DNA from: Rhodothermales bacterium
Lineage (GTDB): Bacteria > Bacteroidota > Rhodothermia > Rhodothermales > JANQRZ01
Direction: 5' to 3'
DNA: 64,000 nucleotides
Assembly: GCA_039944855.1 (NCBI GenBank)
Contig: JBDUXZ010000011.1
Coordinates: 62,001 to 126,000, forward strand
Both the position numbers and the translations under genes were made by a program. Below the pieces are notes generated by a model. It was not told the origin of the DNA. It worked only from the letters and a program-made list of their open reading frames with translations, and ran no database searches. Position 1 is the stretch's first letter, and the number at the start of each line of letters is the position of its first letter. Below, one piece after another: positions 40,583-49,166 of the stretch.

Positions 40583-41956
40583 TCAAGCGGCCGGCTCCGC
40601 CTCGAGCCGTCGGCCGGGCGCCGCCGCGGTCGCGGTCGGCGGGGCGGACCGCACGAGGAGCACCCAGCCGATAAGGCCGGAGATGAGCGAGCCTACGAGG
40701 ATGCCGAGCTTGGCGCTGTCGAGCAGCGCCGCCTGGCCGGGGAAGGCTAGCGTCGCGATGAAAATCGACATCGTGAAGCCGATGCCGCAGAGCGCGCTGA
40801 TGCCGACGACCTGCCGCCACGTCGCGCCCGCCGGGAGCGTCGCGAGGCCGCTCTTGACGGCGATCCACGCGCAGAGCGTGATCCCGATCGGCTTGCCGAC
40901 GACGAGGCCGAGCACGATGCCGAGCGTCACCGGGCTCGCGAAGAGCTCGGCGAACCCGCCCGTGACGGCGACGCCAGCGTTCGCGAGCGCGAAAATCGGG
41001 ATGATGAAGAAGGCGACGGGCTTGTGGAGGCCGTGCTCCAGCCGCGCGAGCGGCGTCTCCGCCGCCTCGCAGGCGTTCTCGAGCGCGAAGATCGCGTTCT
41101 GCTGCTGGAGCGTCGGCTCGGCCTCGCCCGGCTGCACGTCCTCGGCGAACGAGCGGAGGTACTCCCGCGCGCGGTCGAGGAAGTCCGGCGCGTCGAGCCG
41201 CCGGTGGACGGGGATCGTGAGGGCGAGGAGCACGCCGGCGACGGTCGCGTGGACGCCCGACTTCAGGAACGCCAGCCACAGCCCGAGCCCGAGGATCATG
41301 TACACCGCCGTCTTCATCACGCCGAGCCGGTTGAGCACGACGAGCGCGGCGAGGAAGCCGCCCGCCCACATCAGCGCGACGGTCGACACCTCGGCCGTGT
41401 AAAAGAGCGCGATGACGAGCACGGCGCCGAGATCGTCGACGATCGCGAGCGCGGTGAGGAACACCTTGAGCGCGAGCGGGACGCGGGGGCCGAGGAGCGC
41501 GAGCACGCCGAGCGCGAACGCGATGTCCGTCGCCATCGGAATCCCCCAGCCGCTGATGCCGACGCCACCCGCGTTGAGCAGGACGTAGGCGAGCGCGGGC
41601 ACGGCCATCCCGCCGAACGCGGCGGCCACGGCGAGCGCGGCGCTCTTCGGGTTCGACAGCTCGCCGCCGAGCACTTCGCGCTTGATCTCCAGCCCGACGA
41701 GCAGGAAGAAAATCGCCATGAGCCCGTCGTTGATCCACAGCAGCAGCGCTTTCGAGATCACGAACGAGCCCGCGCCGACCGTCACGGTCGTCTGCCACAC
41801 GTCGAAGTACGACGCGGCGAACGGGCTGTTGGCCCACGCGAAGGCGACGACGGCGCAGACCAACAGCAGGATGCCGCCGGCGGCCTCGGCGCGGAAGAAC
41901 GCCTGCAGCGGCCCGATGATCGGGTGGGAGGACTTAGGGGACAATGGAGTAGCCAT
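40583..41956 (-). CDS. nhaA: Na+/H+ antiporter NhaA
   Basis: 457 residues, about 12 membrane segments. Cation site residues D144 (MATDIAFALGVLALLG) and D174-D175 (AIVDDLGAVLVIA) match E. coli D133 and D163/D164. VGLEIKREVLGGEL is the usual block after TM2. It exchanges external protons for internal Na+ and protects at high pH or salt. The large loop near 270-310 and the extended C-terminus are typical of longer NhaA forms. 33 nt after the CPA2-EIIA gene. Confidence 0.96.
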   Translation of the reverse strand: MATPLSPKSSHPIIGPLQAFFRAEAAGGILLLVCAVVAFAWANSPFAASYFDVWQTTVTVGAGSFVISKALLLWINDGLMAIFFLLVGLEIKREVLGGELSNPKSAALAVAAAFGGMAVPALAYVLLNAGGVGISGWGIPMATDIAFALGVLALLGPRVPLALKVFLTALAIVDDLGAVLVIALFYTAEVSTVALMWAGGFLAALVVLNRLGVMKTAVYMILGLGLWLAFLKSGVHATVAGVLLALTIPVHRRLDAPDFLDRAREYLRSFAEDVQPGEAEPTLQQQNAIFALENACEAAETPLARLEHGLHKPVAFFIIPIFALANAGVAVTGGFAELFASPVTLGIVLGLVVGKPIGITLCAWIAVKSGLATLPAGATWRQVVGISALCGIGFTMSIFIATLAFPGQAALLDSAKLGILVGSLISGLIGWVLLVRSAPPTATAAAPGRRLEAEPAA

Positions 41957-41989
41957 ATCGATACAGGAGAGCGTCGGGAGGAAGGGACG

Positions 41990-44269
41990 TTAGTTGCGGC
42001 TCGGAGCGAGGTCGGGCGGCGCGTCGAGCAGGCGGCGGCGTGGGGCGTCGAGGACGAGCCGGCGCAGCGCGGCCGCGTCGGAGGCGGCGAGCCAGCGCCG
42101 CTCGAAGTCGCCGGACTGCACGACCTGGGCGATCGCCGAGAGCGTGCGGAGGTGGCGCGAGCGGGCGTCCGGCGCGGCGACGATCACGAACGCCGCACGG
42201 ACCGGCTCCTCGTGGTTCGGGAAGAGGATGCCCTCGCGGCAGCGGACGACGGCGAGGACGAAGGTCCCGCGCCCGCTCATGCGGACGTGCGGGATCGCGA
42301 GGCCCGGCAGGATGACCGTGCTGTTCGTCGTCTCCCGGCTGATGAGCCGCTCCATCAGCCGCTCCGGCTTGGTCCCGACGGCTGGTGCTAGCTCGCCAGA
42401 CACGACCTTCGCGAAGTCGGCGATCGAGAGCGGGCCGTCGAGGTCGAGCACCGGCGCCTCGGCGATGAGACGGTGGAAATCGTCGAGCGGCTCGGCGTGG
42501 TGGCGGAGGACGTAGACGGCGTCGCCGGGGCGGAGCGCGCCGCCGCTGTGGGCGGGCGCGGCCACGCCGCCGCGGACAACGACGAGCGGGAGCCAGTCTT
42601 TCCCCTGTGCGGTGGCGAGCGCGGCCAGCGTCGTCGCTTCTTCGACGGCGTGCGGCTCCACGGCCGTCTCGCCCCCGGCGATGCGGAGGTCCCACGCATC
42701 GATCCGTGTCGGCCCGCCGAAGAGGGTCTGCGCGCCGAGGTGGGCGGCGAGCTCGTCGTGCGGCGTCCGCGCCTCGTTCCGGTCGAGGACGTAGATGTCC
42801 GGCACGGCGAACGTCTCGCGGGCGAGGCGGGCCGCGAGGACGTCGACCTCGGGGTTCCGCGTGAGGGCGACGAGGGCGCCGGCGTGGGCGGCCTCGGCCT
42901 GGCTCAGCACGCGCTCGTCGAGGGCGCTGCCGCGGATCGCGCGGAGCCCCTCGCGCTCGGCGGCGGCGACGTGGGCCGCGCTGCTGTCCACGATCCGCAC
43001 GTCGGCGCCGTGCTCGCCGAGGACGCGGGCCAGCAGCCGCGCCGTCGGCCCGCCGCCGACGATGACGGTCCCGCTCCGCTCCTCGCGCGAGCGCTCGAGC
43101 TCGCCGCGCCCGCGCAGCCACGCCACGCCCCACTTCAGCGTCACGGGCACGAGCGCCGTCGTCGCGATCGCCATGAAGACGAGGACGGAGAAGATGTCCT
43201 GCGAGATGAGCCCCATCGAGAGCGCGATCTGTGCGACGATGATCTCGACCGCGCCGCGCCCGTTCATCCCGAGCCCGATCGTCGTCCCCTCACGCCAGCC
43301 GTGGCCCGTCGGCAGATAAAACAGCGCGGTCCCGACGACTTTCCCAACGGACGCGAGCCCGACAAGCCCGAGCAGGAGGACGAGGTCCGTCCGGAAGATG
43401 TCGAGCGAGACGGCGAACCCGGCCGTCACGAAAAAGACGGGCGCGAGGAAGCCGATCGACACGTCGCGGACGACGTGCATGATCTCTTGGGATAGCGAGC
43501 GGCCGAGCACGCTCTCTCGCAGGAAGAGCCCGGCGAGGAACGCCCCGAGGATGCCGTGCATCCCGGCGAGGTGCGCGCCCTCGGCGTAGGCCAGCATCAC
43601 GAGGAGGATGGCGGTGAACTTCGCCGTCCGGCTCGGCACGCGCTCCAGCCAGCGCCCGAGCGTGGGCAGCACTTTGAGCCCGACGAGCACGGCGAGCGCG
43701 AAGTAGCCCACGGCCCCGACGAGCACGGTCGCCAGCCGCTCCACCTCGAACGTCCCGCTCTCCGCCACGCCGAGCACGACGGCGAAGAGCACGAGCGAGA
43801 CGGTGTCGGCGACGAGCGCGCCCGCCATCATCACGTGTGCGATCCGCGTGTCGAGCAAGTGCAAATCGACGAGGATGCGCGACTTCGTGGCGAGGCTCGT
43901 CACGCCCGCCGCGAGCCCGACGAACACGCCCGCGATCGGTGGGAAGCCGAGGGCGACGACGAGGAGGTAGCACAGCACGAACGGCGTGATGAACCCGCCG
44001 ACCGCCGCCAGAATCCCCCCTTTCGACGCCCGTCCCAGCTCGCCCGGGTCGATCTCCATCCCGATGTAGAGCATCATCAGCAAGATGCCCACCTCCGCGA
44101 TCACCGCGAGCGCCTCGCCCCCCTGCAGCAGCCCGAGGAGGGGCGGCCCGAGGGCGATACCGGCGAGCAGCTCCCCGAGCACGGCGGGGTAGCCGAGCCG
44201 GCTGGCGATGAGGCCGGCGAGCCAGGCGACGACGAGGACGGCGAGGAGGTTCAGCAGGCTGAGTTCCAT
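41990..44269 (-). CDS. CPA2 cation/proton antiporter with RCK and PTS EIIA domains
   Basis: 759 residues. Membrane part (1-385) with about 12 segments of the KefB/CPA2 type (YPAVLGELLAGIALGP, LMMLYIGMEIDP, HGILGAFLAGLFLRE, IGLGMNGRGAVEIIV). TrkA-N/RCK_N (about 400-515; TVIVGGGPTARLLARVLGE), RCK_C-like (about 525-595), and a C-terminal PTS EIIA type 2 domain (about 605-755) with the phosphoryl-accepting His in LPGLAIPHVRMSG (His661). The antiporter would be gated by nucleotides and possibly by phosphorylation. This fusion is known in marine and alkaliphile bacteria. First gene of a probable operon with nhaA, carbonic anhydrase and mpsC. Confidence 0.93.
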   Translation of the reverse strand: MELSLLNLLAVLVVAWLAGLIASRLGYPAVLGELLAGIALGPPLLGLLQGGEALAVIAEVGILLMMLYIGMEIDPGELGRASKGGILAAVGGFITPFVLCYLLVVALGFPPIAGVFVGLAAGVTSLATKSRILVDLHLLDTRIAHVMMAGALVADTVSLVLFAVVLGVAESGTFEVERLATVLVGAVGYFALAVLVGLKVLPTLGRWLERVPSRTAKFTAILLVMLAYAEGAHLAGMHGILGAFLAGLFLRESVLGRSLSQEIMHVVRDVSIGFLAPVFFVTAGFAVSLDIFRTDLVLLLGLVGLASVGKVVGTALFYLPTGHGWREGTTIGLGMNGRGAVEIIVAQIALSMGLISQDIFSVLVFMAIATTALVPVTLKWGVAWLRGRGELERSREERSGTVIVGGGPTARLLARVLGEHGADVRIVDSSAAHVAAAEREGLRAIRGSALDERVLSQAEAAHAGALVALTRNPEVDVLAARLARETFAVPDIYVLDRNEARTPHDELAAHLGAQTLFGGPTRIDAWDLRIAGGETAVEPHAVEEATTLAALATAQGKDWLPLVVVRGGVAAPAHSGGALRPGDAVYVLRHHAEPLDDFHRLIAEAPVLDLDGPLSIADFAKVVSGELAPAVGTKPERLMERLISRETTNSTVILPGLAIPHVRMSGRGTFVLAVVRCREGILFPNHEEPVRAAFVIVAAPDARSRHLRTLSAIAQVVQSGDFERRWLAASDAAALRRLVLDAPRRRLLDAPPDLAPSRN

Positions 44270-44615
44270 GGTACGCGGTGAGTGGGAGGGGTAAATCCGG
44301 CCGGGGACCTCCGACCGACGCGTAGCCCGCCCAAACGTCGGGGCAGGGAGCCTCGCCGCACCTCAGCGGCGAGAGGGCGTCCTCGTCCATGTACGGCGAG
44401 GAGGCCGAGCTAGGAAGCTAGCGGCTACGCAGACAGCGTAGCGTGTTCCAACGGCGTGCAACGCATCGCGAGCCACGCCATGCGCCCGCACACGGGGCGC
44501 AGCGTCGGAGGGAGCGGGATGTAGCAGTGCACGGTCATAGGGAGAACCCCGATGCGGGGTGGGTGATGGCTCGTGCACGCCCCCCGCCCGCGCCCGGTTG
44601 CAGCGCGAAGGTTAT
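44270..44615 (-). promoter_or_regulatory. Structured leader of the CPA2-EIIA gene
   Basis: A gene-free stretch of 387 bp in total. It folds into several perfect hairpins: CTCGCCGC/GCGGCGAG (44352-44359 with 44366-44373), CCGACG/CGTCGG (44315-44320 with 44336-44341), GCTAG/CTAGC (44409-44422) and GCTACGC/GCGTAGC (44424-44442). No ORF of family character. The position ahead of a cation antiporter would suit a metal- or ion-sensing riboswitch, but I matched no known class. Confidence 0.4.
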
Positions 44616-44631
44616 GTGAAGCCGATTTCAC
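44616..44631. promoter_or_regulatory. Dyad operator-like element GTGAA-N6-TTCAC
   Basis: A perfect inverted repeat GTGAA-GCCGAT-TTCAC. It lies within about 40 bp (44586-44632) that resemble 46648-46684, the region upstream of the second CPA2 gene. Sited 346 nt before the CPA2-EIIA start. Confidence 0.5.
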
Positions 44632-44656
44632 AGCCTCCACCCGGGCCGCTCCGGCT

Positions 44657-46573
44657 TTACCCCGCGAGCCGCAGCCGGACTTCGCCGAGGGAGTCCGGCG
44701 TCGCGACGAGCGTGACCTCGTCGCCGAGGTGGAGCACGGTGTGCCCGCTCGGCACGACGGCGCTCCCGTTCCGGCTGACTTCGAGGAACAGCACGTCGAG
44801 CGGGAGGCGGAGGTCGCGCAGCGGCACGCCGTCGAGGTCGGCGTTCGAGACGCGGAACTGCACGACGAGGCGGCCCGGCGCGCGGCGCAGCAAGAGCGCG
44901 GCCGACTGCGGCGCGCGGACGGCCTGCTCCAGCAGCGTCACCATCGCCGACGCCGGATCGACGACGAAGGCGCCGAGCTCCTCGAAGGCGCGCTCGTGGC
45001 GGCGGCCGGCGGGGCGGACGATCAGCCGCTCGATCCCGCGCCGCTCGTACGCGAAGCGGAGCGCGCGGAGGTTCGCCCCGTCGTCCGGCAGCAGCGTCAC
45101 GACGGCGGCGGTCTCCTCGGTGATGAGGTCTTCGAGCACGGCCTCGTCCACGGCTGGGATGTGGCGCTCGTCGACGTCCTCGGCCGCGAGGCGCCGGACG
45201 TGCTCGGCGTCGGGGTCGGCCATGATCACGTTCCAGCCCTGCCGGCCGAGCGAGCGCGCGAGCGCGACGGACTGCCCCTCCACGCCGAGGATGAGCACGC
45301 CGCGCGCCTCGTCGCCGGGCATGCCGCCGGGCAGGTGCGTCTCGCCGACGCGCTTGAGCACGGACTTCAGGAAGATCGGCCCGAACACCTCGTTGAGCAC
45401 GACGACGGAGATGATGAGCGTGGCGAAGGCGTTGCCGAGCTCGGGGAACTGCACGGCCACCTCGCGCGCGAGCCCGAGCGCGATGCCCGCCTGCGTGATG
45501 TACGCCATCCACCCGAATCGCCGCACGACGGAGGGCTCGCCCGCGAGCGCCGCCCCCGCCGCCGCGCCGACCCCGATCCCGAGCATCCGCACGCCGAAGA
45601 GCACGGCCGCGATCGGCAGCGTCGCCCACAGCAGGTCGAGCTTGAGCGCGAGCCCGGTAATCGTGAAGAACGCGACGTAGACGACCGGCCCGACGTCGTG
45701 GAGGATCCGGTCGAACTCGTCGCGGAAGCGCGAGAAGTTGGTGACGAGGAAGCCGCCGATCATCGCGATGAGGAGCGGCTCGATGTAGATCTCGAACCCG
45801 AGCCGCGCCGTGCTCTCCGTCTTCACCCAGCCCGCGAGCGCATAGATCCCGTACCCGATCCCGAGCACGAGCGCCGTCTTGACGAGGGCCGGCCACCGCT
45901 TCCCGAGCACGGCCTTGAGGAGCTGCCCCACGACCCAGCCGAGCCCGACCGCGAGCCCCAGATCCAGCACGAGGAGCGCGGCGAACGCCGGGCTGAGCGG
46001 CTCGCCCGTGAGGAGCGCGCCCGCCAGCGACGTCGCCACGGCGAAGAGCACGATGATGACCACATCCATCAGCACGGTCACGCCGAGGGCCGTCCGCGTG
46101 AACGCCCCCCGCGCGCGGACCTCCTTGATGACGGCGATCGTTGAGGGCGGCGAGAGGGCGAGGAGGACGGCCGCGCCGAGGAGCGCCGTGGCGAGCCGCG
46201 CCGCCGGCGCCCAGTCGGCCGTGAACGGGAGCAGCGCCGTGAGGAGGTAGACCGCGACGGCGACGAGTACGAACGTCACCGCGAGGATGCCGCCCGCGCT
46301 GAAGAGGATGGGCCGGAGCCGCTGCCGCAGCTCTTTGAGGTAGAGCTCGCTGCCCGCCACGAACGCGATGACCGCGAGCGCGATCTCGTCCACGAATCGG
46401 AGCGACTCCGCCGCGCTCGACGGCAGGAAGTCCAGCCCGAACGTCCCCACGAGCGCGCCCGCGAAGAGGTAGCCCGTGATCGTCGGGAGCCGCAGCCACT
46501 TGAACCCCTGCCCGATGAGGGCCGAGGCGAGGCAGATGACCGCGAAGGCGATCGTGTATTCGAGCGTCTGCAT
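44657..46573 (-). CDS. CPA2 cation/proton antiporter with RCK_N and RCK_C domains
   Basis: 638 residues. Membrane part (about 1-400; LPTITGYLFAGALVG, LALSPPSTIAVIKEVRARG, MDVVIIVLFA, FFTITGLALKLDLLW, GWMAYITQAGIALGLA), TrkA-N domain (about 415-530; ILGVEGQSVALARSLGRQGW) and a C-terminal TrkA-C domain (about 550-635; VPLRDLRLPLDVLFLEV, LGDEVTLVATPDSL). Likely a K+ or Na+ / H+ exchanger gated by nucleotide binding to RCK. Upstream gene of the antiporter block, separated from the next by a 387-bp gap, so probably its own transcript. Confidence 0.92.
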   Translation of the reverse strand: MQTLEYTIAFAVICLASALIGQGFKWLRLPTITGYLFAGALVGTFGLDFLPSSAAESLRFVDEIALAVIAFVAGSELYLKELRQRLRPILFSAGGILAVTFVLVAVAVYLLTALLPFTADWAPAARLATALLGAAVLLALSPPSTIAVIKEVRARGAFTRTALGVTVLMDVVIIVLFAVATSLAGALLTGEPLSPAFAALLVLDLGLAVGLGWVVGQLLKAVLGKRWPALVKTALVLGIGYGIYALAGWVKTESTARLGFEIYIEPLLIAMIGGFLVTNFSRFRDEFDRILHDVGPVVYVAFFTITGLALKLDLLWATLPIAAVLFGVRMLGIGVGAAAGAALAGEPSVVRRFGWMAYITQAGIALGLAREVAVQFPELGNAFATLIISVVVLNEVFGPIFLKSVLKRVGETHLPGGMPGDEARGVLILGVEGQSVALARSLGRQGWNVIMADPDAEHVRRLAAEDVDERHIPAVDEAVLEDLITEETAAVVTLLPDDGANLRALRFAYERRGIERLIVRPAGRRHERAFEELGAFVVDPASAMVTLLEQAVRAPQSAALLLRRAPGRLVVQFRVSNADLDGVPLRDLRLPLDVLFLEVSRNGSAVVPSGHTVLHLGDEVTLVATPDSLGEVRLRLAG

Positions 46574-46647
46574 GCGGTGCCGGATCGGGAGAGGGGACGG
46601 GCGGGGCCAAAGATAGACGCCGGACCGCGAGCGGCGAGTGCCTAGCC

Positions 46648-46684
46648 GCCCGTTCCAGCGCCGTATGAAGCGGATTTCTCAAAC
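46648..46684. promoter_or_regulatory. Second copy of the antiporter upstream element
   Basis: Shares GCCCG, CAGCGC, TATG, AAGC, GATTTC and following bases with 44586-44632, in the same order. The dyad here is ATGAA-N6-TTCTC (46665-46680), weaker than the first copy. It lies 91 nt before the start of the CPA2-RCK gene. Next to it, GCTTGC and GCAAGC (near 46702-46722) form another hairpin. Confidence 0.45.
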
Positions 46685-46758
46685 GCCGGCCCCCGCCGCC
46701 ACGCTTGCATTCGCTCGCAAGCTCGCTCATGCTTCACGGAGCGGGGGGTCCCACAACG

Positions 46759-46798
46759 CGACGCGCCCCCGGCTCACGGAGTAGCCGGGGGCGCGTCG
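46759..46798 (-). terminator. 16-bp stem-loop after the penicillin acylase gene
   Basis: CGACGCGCCCCCGGCT (46759-46774) pairs perfectly with 46783-46798 around an 8-nt loop. It begins 22 nt after the stop of the acylase gene. There is no T-run on either strand, so termination efficiency is unsure. Confidence 0.6.
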
Positions 46799-46819
46799 TG
46801 CATTTCAGGGCGCTCTCGG

Positions 46820-49033
46820 TCAGCGCACGACGGTCAGCTTCCGCGCCTGCGTCGTGCCGTCGGCGGTGAGGCGGACGAAGTAGACGCCGCTCGGGAGGCC
46901 CGACGCATCGAACGCCGCCGACTGGGAGCCCGCCGCCTGCGGCCCGTCCGCCAGCACGGCCACAGTCCGCCCGAGCACGTCGATCACCTCAATGCGTGCG
47001 GTGCCGCTCTCGGGCATCTCGAAGCGCACGGTGAGCCCGTCGGCCGTGAGCGGGTTCGGGTAGAGCACGCCGAGCGACGGCGTCTCGCCCGGTGTGGCGC
47101 CCGTCTCGTTCGCCACCGGGTTTGCCCCGAGAAAGAGAAAGGGCTTCATCTCGTACGTCTGGTAGAGCGGCCACTGGTCGGCGATGTGCGGGCTCGGTTG
47201 GCCGACCGAGTTGAAGAAGGCGCTCTGTCCGGGCGGGACCATGTTCTCCGCGCGGCTCCCATTCTCCGCGAACTGCAGGAGCTGCTGGTACGTGCCCGGG
47301 TACTCCCGCGCGTCGATCACCGCGTGGATCCCCTTCATCTCATCGAAGGCGAGCGGCACTTCCTGCGTCACAAACTCCTCAATGTCGAGCACGCCGTCGT
47401 AGCTCCGGCCGCCGGCGGGCGCCCACGGCATGATGTCGCCGTGATCCCACCAGACGGCGGGCTTGTTATTCCAGTTGACGTAGTAGCCCTGCGCCGGGTT
47501 GGCATCCTGCGGGAGGCTCCCGAAGTCGAGGATCCCATCCCACTCCTGCGAGCCGTCGCCGAGGAGCGGGAGGCGCGGGTCGGCCCCATCCGGACGATCG
47601 GGATAGCGGCCGACGTGCCAGAAGTTGATGTTCTGGTCCTTGTCGGCATGGAAGAAATTGAACGAGACCGGGACAATCTCGAGTGCCGCCTCGGCCTCGC
47701 CCACGCTCTCCGCTTTCCAGATGTCGTAGAACGCCGTCGCCATGTCGAGTTCACGGCTCCAGAACGTGTACTGCCACGTGAAAGCCTGCTGGTTGTCGAG
47801 GTCCGTCGCGTAGACCGGCCCGTGAACGGAGCGGTGGTGCGTGAACTCGATCGGCGCACCGCCGAGGACGTTGATCGTCTCCGTGATGACGTCGTAGTCC
47901 ACGAACGATCCGTCGTACAGATAGCGAGAGAGCGTGTTGTCCTCGGTCGTCTCGACGAACGTGTCGACGTTGTCCGATACGCCGCTCGTGAGGGTCCACG
48001 CACGGTCCGCGGTGCGACCGATGATGATGCCCGGAATACCCGGCACCGTCATCCCCGCCACGTGCAACTCGGGATCGTCCACCGAGCCGACGAGGAGTTC
48101 GGACTCCCACGTCACGGCCCGGCCCGTCGCCCCCGGCCCCGTCACGCTCGGCACACCCATCTGCGGCGCCCCGAGCAGCATCACGTCGCCGGACACCGAC
48201 TGGCTCCCGCCGATGAGCGCCGCGTACGACCCGAACTTGCGCGGCACGCCGATCTCATCGTAGAGCCGCTCCACCGCTTCGCGCCGCGCCGCGACGGCCT
48301 CGTGGAGCGCCGGGTCGACGGACGGCCCGCGGTACGTCACCGTCGCCGGGGCGGGCAGCGCCGCTGTGCCAGCAGGGATCGTCGTAGGCGCCGTCGGGTC
48401 GTTGATCGGGCGGTTCTCATCGAACCACGCCTGGCCGTTGGCTTCGAGTTCGGCGAGGCGGTCCAATTCTGCGCCGCCCGCTTCGCCGAACCGACGGATG
48501 AAGAACTGCGTCACCGCCACCAGCTTATCGGTGTCCCACGGCTCAGCGCCGAGCGCCGAGAGCGGGAACTGCGTGTACTCGACGGGCAGGTAGACGTCCG
48601 GATTGGCGACCGTCGAGTCGATGTATGCGTTGACGCCGTCGCGGAAACCGAGCATCATCGTCTGGATCCGGTCGGGGAGCGCCTCGAACTGCGTCTGGCG
48701 CTCGGCAGGCGTGTAAAACAGTGTCCGCGCCTGCTGGTCCGCGCCGACACCCGCCGCGCCGATCAGTTCGGAGAGCCGACCCGTCGAGGAGCGCCAGAAC
48801 GTCTCCATCTGGAAAAGCCGGTCCTGCGCTACGGCGAAGCCCTGCCCGAAGAACACGGCGGCCTCGGTCTCGGCGGTGATGTGCGGCACGCCGAAGTCGT
48901 CACGGTCGATCGTGACCGTCGTGCCGTCGGGGGCTTCGAGGGTGAGGTCCTGCGCGGCCTGGGCCTGCGCGGTGACGAGCGGGGCGCATCCTATCAGCAG
49001 GACGGCGAGGAATCGGACGTAGCGGTTGGGCAT
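46820..49033 (-). CDS. Secreted penicillin-acylase-family amidase with T9SS sorting domain
   Basis: 737 residues with signal peptide (about 1-28). Ntn-hydrolase penicillin acylase blocks: DDFGVPHITAETEAAVFFGQ, GFAVAQDRLFQME, GRLSEL; the presumed new N-terminal nucleophile is Ser269 in KFGSYAALIGGSQSVSGDV, where the usual form is SNxW. Substrates of the family are beta-lactams, acyl-homoserine lactones or cyclic imides. The last 80 residues are a type A T9SS C-terminal domain (LGVLYPNPLTADGLTVRFEM, IEVIDVLGRTVAVLADG, GLPSGVYFVRL), so the protein is exported across the outer membrane. The Ser-Tyr instead of Ser-Asn makes the exact cleavage site tentative. Confidence 0.9.
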   Translation of the reverse strand: MPNRYVRFLAVLLIGCAPLVTAQAQAAQDLTLEAPDGTTVTIDRDDFGVPHITAETEAAVFFGQGFAVAQDRLFQMETFWRSSTGRLSELIGAAGVGADQQARTLFYTPAERQTQFEALPDRIQTMMLGFRDGVNAYIDSTVANPDVYLPVEYTQFPLSALGAEPWDTDKLVAVTQFFIRRFGEAGGAELDRLAELEANGQAWFDENRPINDPTAPTTIPAGTAALPAPATVTYRGPSVDPALHEAVAARREAVERLYDEIGVPRKFGSYAALIGGSQSVSGDVMLLGAPQMGVPSVTGPGATGRAVTWESELLVGSVDDPELHVAGMTVPGIPGIIIGRTADRAWTLTSGVSDNVDTFVETTEDNTLSRYLYDGSFVDYDVITETINVLGGAPIEFTHHRSVHGPVYATDLDNQQAFTWQYTFWSRELDMATAFYDIWKAESVGEAEAALEIVPVSFNFFHADKDQNINFWHVGRYPDRPDGADPRLPLLGDGSQEWDGILDFGSLPQDANPAQGYYVNWNNKPAVWWDHGDIMPWAPAGGRSYDGVLDIEEFVTQEVPLAFDEMKGIHAVIDAREYPGTYQQLLQFAENGSRAENMVPPGQSAFFNSVGQPSPHIADQWPLYQTYEMKPFLFLGANPVANETGATPGETPSLGVLYPNPLTADGLTVRFEMPESGTARIEVIDVLGRTVAVLADGPQAAGSQSAAFDASGLPSGVYFVRLTADGTTQARKLTVVR

Positions 49034-49166
49034 GGGGATGGGGAAAGTGGAAGAGGAGGAACGGCGTTAACCGTAACTTAACATGGCCGAAAGCGGTTCC
49101 AGGTCCTCCCCCGCCGCCGCTCGGATCGGTGTAGCTTGCGGCCTCCGCCCTTCCCTGCCCGCGCCG

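Noticed and set aside
44363-44640. Short minus-strand open frames (about 71 codons) in the gap between the two CPA2 genes
   Set aside because: No family character, overlapping alternatives, and the region is full of hairpins; more likely leader DNA.
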